A model generated the notes under the pieces. That model saw nothing but the letters and a program-made list of their open reading frames with translations. It was not told the DNA's origin and searched no databases. Of a stretch of 64,000 nucleotides of DNA, positions 61,421-64,000 are shown in pieces. This stretch comes from Yoonia sp. I 8.24 (GTDB lineage Bacteria; Pseudomonadota; Alphaproteobacteria; Rhodobacterales; Rhodobacteraceae), in NCBI RefSeq assembly GCF_022096995.1, contig NZ_JACXGQ010000001.1, positions 248,001-312,000 on the forward strand. Reading direction: 5' to 3'. The translations under genes and the position numbers were made by a program. The stretch's first letter is position 1. Every line of letters starts with the position of its first letter.

Positions 61421-62764
61421 TCAAAGCCCACGTATAGTGGGGTTTCGCCATTTTTGGGCTGGTTCCACCATCAGGTCATATAGCGCCCAAACGAGCGCAT
61501 CGACCCGGTCAGGCGACCCGCGCCCGGCGAATCCTTGGGTGGTCATCTGGCACATCTGATCTTCAAGCTGCGCCAACCCGCGCAGGTGGTGCACGCGGCC
61601 CTGTTCATAAAGTGCCGCAATAGGTTCGGCCCTTGCGACCTTGCCCTTAGACGCATGCACCGACCGATACGACACTAGCGGGTCAACCTGCCGGATCACC
61701 GCTTCAACCATATCGCCACCTTGGTTCACCTCAGCCACAAGGCGATCCGCGCCGAAACGATCCATCGCATCAATCGCCGCGCGGGCCCAATCTGTTGGCC
61801 GCGCCGCTGACATTGACAGATCGGCAAGAACATAGGCCCGCCAATCCTGCGGCGGACCATCTGTCACGACACCCGCCACGACGATCCCGCATTCATCCGA
61901 TCCCTTATGCGACGTCCCCGGCGGATCAATCGCCACCACAACGCGGGTACATGTCGGATGTTGATCCACCTGTCGCCCCGCAAGTTGATCCGCCCGCCAA
62001 AGCGCGCCTTCGACATCTTCCAGCAGCGCACCGTCGATTTCTTGGCGCCCCAATGCGGTGCCCGCATAACGCGCTTCGATCTCGGCGATAAAGCTTTGCG
62101 CAAGGTTCGCGCGATTGGCTTGGGTGGGCGCATGGGTTTGCACCGTGGATTCTAGCGCCAGTAAATCGCGCAGCGCGGCCGTGCGGCGCGGTGTTGTGGT
62201 CACGCAGGCTTGCGGGTGATCCCCTAGGCGTAACCCAAACTGCAACATATCCCATGTGTCGCCCGCTTTGCGCCATTTCGCCAATTCATCGGCCCAAACG
62301 GCATCAAACTGCGGACCGCGCAAGGATTCAGGTTCATGCGCCGAAAACAACTGTGCCTGCGCGCCATTGGGCCACACCAACAATCGCCGGGTGGCGACCC
62401 AATCGGGGCGGCGGTCCGGCGGGCAGACCGCCATGATACCGCTTTCGCCAAACACCATGACCTCACGCGCCTGATCCATGGTTTCCGCGACAATCGCCAG
62501 ACGGCGCGCGCGGCCGGGGACCGTTGGGCGCGGCCCTTCGACCATGCTGCGGACCCATTCAGCGCCTGCACGGGTTTTACCTGCCCCGCGCCCGCCCAAA
62601 ATCACCCAAGTGCGCCAATCACCACTAGGCGGCAATTGATGCGGCAAGGCCCAAAACGCAAACATATAGGGCAGCGCTGCGACCTGCGCCTCGGTCAGCC
62701 CATCGATAAACTCAATCTGCGTCAAGCGTGGCGCGGATGCGATCAAGCTGGCCCCCGATGTCAT
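61421..62764 (-). CDS. g2: GTA g2: large terminase subunit
   Basis: About 447 residues if begun at the ATG at 62764; earlier ATG codons (62779, 62821) or a TTG at 62725 near the g1 stop are possible, so the 5' end is uncertain and overlaps g1. The ATPase has Walker A GGRGAGKTRAGAEW and Walker B FDAVWADELAKW; the RNase-H nuclease part begins RVVVAIDPPGTSHKGSDECGIVV and continues with ADRLVAEVNQGGDM. It packages and cuts host DNA in headful fashion. Confidence 0.93.
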   Translation of the reverse strand: MTSGASLIASAPRLTQIEFIDGLTEAQVAALPYMFAFWALPHQLPPSGDWRTWVILGGRGAGKTRAGAEWVRSMVEGPRPTVPGRARRLAIVAETMDQAREVMVFGESGIMAVCPPDRRPDWVATRRLLVWPNGAQAQLFSAHEPESLRGPQFDAVWADELAKWRKAGDTWDMLQFGLRLGDHPQACVTTTPRRTAALRDLLALESTVQTHAPTQANRANLAQSFIAEIEARYAGTALGRQEIDGALLEDVEGALWRADQLAGRQVDQHPTCTRVVVAIDPPGTSHKGSDECGIVVAGVVTDGPPQDWRAYVLADLSMSAARPTDWARAAIDAMDRFGADRLVAEVNQGGDMVEAVIRQVDPLVSYRSVHASKGKVARAEPIAALYEQGRVHHLRGLAQLEDQMCQMTTQGFAGRGSPDRVDALVWALYDLMVEPAQKWRNPTIRGL

Positions 62765-63038
62765 CGCGCAAGGCGTCATAATCGATGGTGGCGTCAGGTT
62801 GGCTGGCTTGTTGTTGGGCATGAAACGCCTCCTCTGCCGCGAGCACCTTGAGGTGCGCGGATTGTAAATCACTGAGCTTGGTCACAATGGCTTTGGGGGG
62901 GGTGGCGGTCGCGGTTTCAATTTCCGCAATCATTTGCCGCAGTAGATTTCGGACTGATAAATACAACTCTGCAATCTCGGCCACGCGGGCCGAGGCGGTA
63001 TCAAGGGCATCCTGCCCCTGATCGTCTAAATTGTTCAT
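62712..63038 (-). CDS. g1: GTA g1: small terminase-type protein
   Basis: 108 residues from MNNLDDQGQDALDTASARVAE; the longer frame reaches into the promoter. Mostly helical with the heptad-rich SVRNLLRQMIAEIETATATPPKAIVTKLSDLQSAHLKVLAAEEAF. In Rhodobacter capsulatus gp1 is the small terminase, specialised for non-specific DNA. Overlaps g2 by tens of bases. Confidence 0.88.
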   Translation of the reverse strand: MNNLDDQGQDALDTASARVAEIAELYLSVRNLLRQMIAEIETATATPPKAIVTKLSDLQSAHLKVLAAEEAFHAQQQASQPDATIDYDALRDDIGGQLDRIRATLDAD

Positions 63039-63075
63039 GATGGTTTTGCCTAAGTTAGGCTTCCGTGTCACCGAG

Positions 63076-63089
63076 AGGTGCGTGCACCT
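63076..63089. promoter_or_regulatory. Inverted repeat at the GTA transcription start
   Basis: AGGTGC-GT-GCACCT, perfectly symmetrical. It lies just downstream of the predicted -10 box of the GTA promoter, around +6 to +20, where a regulator would block or a transcript would fold. Confidence 0.55.
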
Positions 63090-63101
63090 TCTAGCAAGAT
63101 G

Positions 63102-63131
63102 ACTATAGGCATGCAAAGCCCCATAAGTCAA
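63102..63131 (-). promoter_or_regulatory. Predicted GTA promoter (-35/-10)
   Basis: On the minus strand TTGACT (63126-63131) and TATAGT (63102-63107) are separated by 18 bases, a good sigma-70-type promoter aimed at g1, whose ATG is 64 bases beyond the -10. In Rhodobacter capsulatus the GTA promoter is activated by GafA, encoded elsewhere. Confidence 0.65.
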
Positions 63132-63140
63132 TCAGCCGAA

Positions 63141-63156
63141 GGTGCTAAGACGCACC
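63141..63156. promoter_or_regulatory. Inverted repeat upstream of the GTA -35 box
   Basis: GGTGC-TAAGAC-GCACC, 10 bases upstream of the -35 box. It shares the GGTGC/GCACC arms with the repeat at 63076-63089. Position near -45 suits an activator site. Confidence 0.55.
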
Positions 63157-63189
63157 CTCGACTGATAAATAGTTAACCTTTACAAGGCT

Positions 63190-64000
63190 TTAATTGTCCG
63201 CGCCCTGCTCTGCCTCGATTTCGCGCCAGCGCGCAACATTGCTGTTATGTTCGTCCAATGTCGTCGCAAATGCGTGCCCGCCGGTACCATCCGCCACAAA
63301 GAAAATGAACGGCGTGCTATCGGGGTTGAGCGCCGCTTCAATACTGGCGCGGCCCGGGTTGGCAATTGGGGTCGGCGGCAAGGCGGGGATCACATAAGTG
63401 TTCCAAGGCGTCTCGCCCCGCAGTTCGCTTTGCCGCAGACCACGGCCCAAGATGCCTTCGCCCTGCGTGATCCCATAAATCACGGTCGGGTCTGTTTGCA
63501 GTTTCATGCCTTGATTTAGACGGTTGATAAAGACACTGGCAACCTGCCGGCGTTCTGCGGCAACACCTGTTTCTTTTTCAACAATACTTGCCAAGATCAA
63601 CGCTTCTTCAGGCGAGGCTAATGGCAGCCCTTCCGCACGTTCCGCCCAAGCCGTCGCGAGAATTTCGGTCTGGCGCTCAGTCATCTGCGCGACGATTTCA
63701 GATGCGCGCATCTCTGTGACGATTGGATAGCTGCCGGGGGCAAGCGACCCTTCGGCGGGCGCTTCGCGCACGTCAGCGGTCAAAACATCAATCGCGCTCA
63801 GTTCATTCACAATTTGCCAACTGGTCACACCCTCGGCAACGACAACACTAAATTCGGTTCCGGTCGCGTCGCGCGCTTCAACGTATTGCGCGGGCGTTTC
63901 TACCTCATCTGGATTAAAGCTAACGAGATCAACAAAACTACTCGTTTCAGGATCGAGTTCACGCACCTGAATTTGCATCCGGTTGATACCAATGCGGTAA
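63190..64000 (-). CDS. mltG: Endolytic murein transglycosylase MltG, C-terminal part
   Basis: The frame is open to the right edge of the window; upstream residues YRIGINR join MQIQVRELDPETSS, so the true start lies outside and 269 residues are seen here. MltG cuts nascent glycan strands at the inner membrane. The LysM-like subdomain (VVVAEGVTSWQIVNELS) and the YceG core are present: the catalytic glutamate in ILASIVEKETGVAAERRQVASVFINRLNQGMKLQTDPTVIYGI, TPWNTYVIPALPPTPIANPG and FIFFVADGTGGHAFATTLDEHN. It precedes the GTA cluster in the same direction. Confidence 0.94.
   Translation of the reverse strand, partial: YRIGINRMQIQVRELDPETSSFVDLVSFNPDEVETPAQYVEARDATGTEFSVVVAEGVTSWQIVNELSAIDVLTADVREAPAEGSLAPGSYPIVTEMRASEIVAQMTERQTEILATAWAERAEGLPLASPEEALILASIVEKETGVAAERRQVASVFINRLNQGMKLQTDPTVIYGITQGEGILGRGLRQSELRGETPWNTYVIPALPPTPIANPGRASIEAALNPDSTPFIFFVADGTGGHAFATTLDEHNSNVARWREIEAEQGADN

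Noticed and set aside
49259..63038. An active prophage
   Set aside because: No integrase, attachment sites, repressor, replication or lysis genes are seen, and gene content and order match a gene transfer agent.
1..64000. CRISPR arrays, tRNA or rRNA genes, insertion sequences
   Set aside because: No regularly spaced repeats, cloverleaf-type sequences, rRNA segments or transposase frames were recognised on either strand.

Overview
This window looks like a chromosomal segment of an alphaproteobacterium of the order Rhodobacterales (roseobacter/Rhodobacter relatives). The main evidence is a complete Rhodobacter-type gene transfer agent (GTA) structural cluster beside cysE, a DksA that keeps only one of the four zinc-finger cysteines, the pgk-fba-ftsB-pdhABC neighbourhood, an Entner-Doudoroff edd-eda pair, and several families typical of this order (DUF2927, DUF2852, Bpt-type aminoacyl-tRNA-protein transferase, TakP-like TRAP system). 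No rRNA, tRNA, CRISPR array, insertion sequence or integrase was seen.

Layout. 0-11 kb: 3' end of an IscA/HesB Fe-S carrier, exonuclease III, a FAD monooxygenase behind dksA, then a MoxR ATPase/GNAT/DUF2927/small membrane protein/VWA-CoxE/MOSC/M48 peptidase run, and a PIN-domain gene overlapping an RlmI-like rRNA methyltransferase. 11-18.8 kb: edd-eda under a LacI-type operator, glnE with a small overlapping partner, a DUF2852 membrane protein behind two copies of a 19-bp operator-like repeat, an RDD protein and a Bpt transferase. 18.8-28.7 kb: a three-gene TRAP transporter, divergent from a Cache-domain histidine kinase and NarL-type regulator, with an inverted repeat TACGTAG-TT-CTACGTA between them; then a LysM-plus-solute-binding-domain protein, a YghU-type glutathione enzyme and a GGDEF cyclase. 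28.8-31.6 kb: ilvB-ilvH preceded by a 15-residue leader peptide (MTKVVLILRYMRMGR) and an attenuator, with an unexplained small ORF between ilvB and ilvH. 31.6-39.8 kb: two sister EF-hand secreted proteins, a nucleoside hydrolase, SelO, a DMT exporter, a DUF3179 protein, two cyclophilins and pgk. 40-48.9 kb: an exported unknown protein, class I aldolase with two LacI-type half-conserved operators, FtsB, a GlcG/HbpS protein, pdhA-pdhB-pdhC, a CMD-family protein and cysE. 49-63 kb: the GTA cluster on the minus strand in the canonical order g1 to g15, and 63.2-64 kb the C-terminal part of MltG.

How parts work together. edd/eda, pgk, fba and pdhABC carry carbon from 6-phosphogluconate to acetyl-CoA. 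Similar TTARCG-centred palindromes in front of edd, fba and pdhA suggest one shared LacI-family regulator, consistent with the known alphaproteobacterial CceR regulon, though the regulator itself is not in the window. The GTA genes encode terminase, portal, protease, capsid, connector, tail and baseplate proteins that package random host DNA; there is no integrase, replication or lysis gene here. The points most worth follow-up are the tandem DUF2852 operators, the kinase/TRAP intergenic operator, the inverted repeats around the GTA promoter, the structured spacer after the capsid gene, the intruding ORF in ilvBH, and the paired EF-hand proteins.
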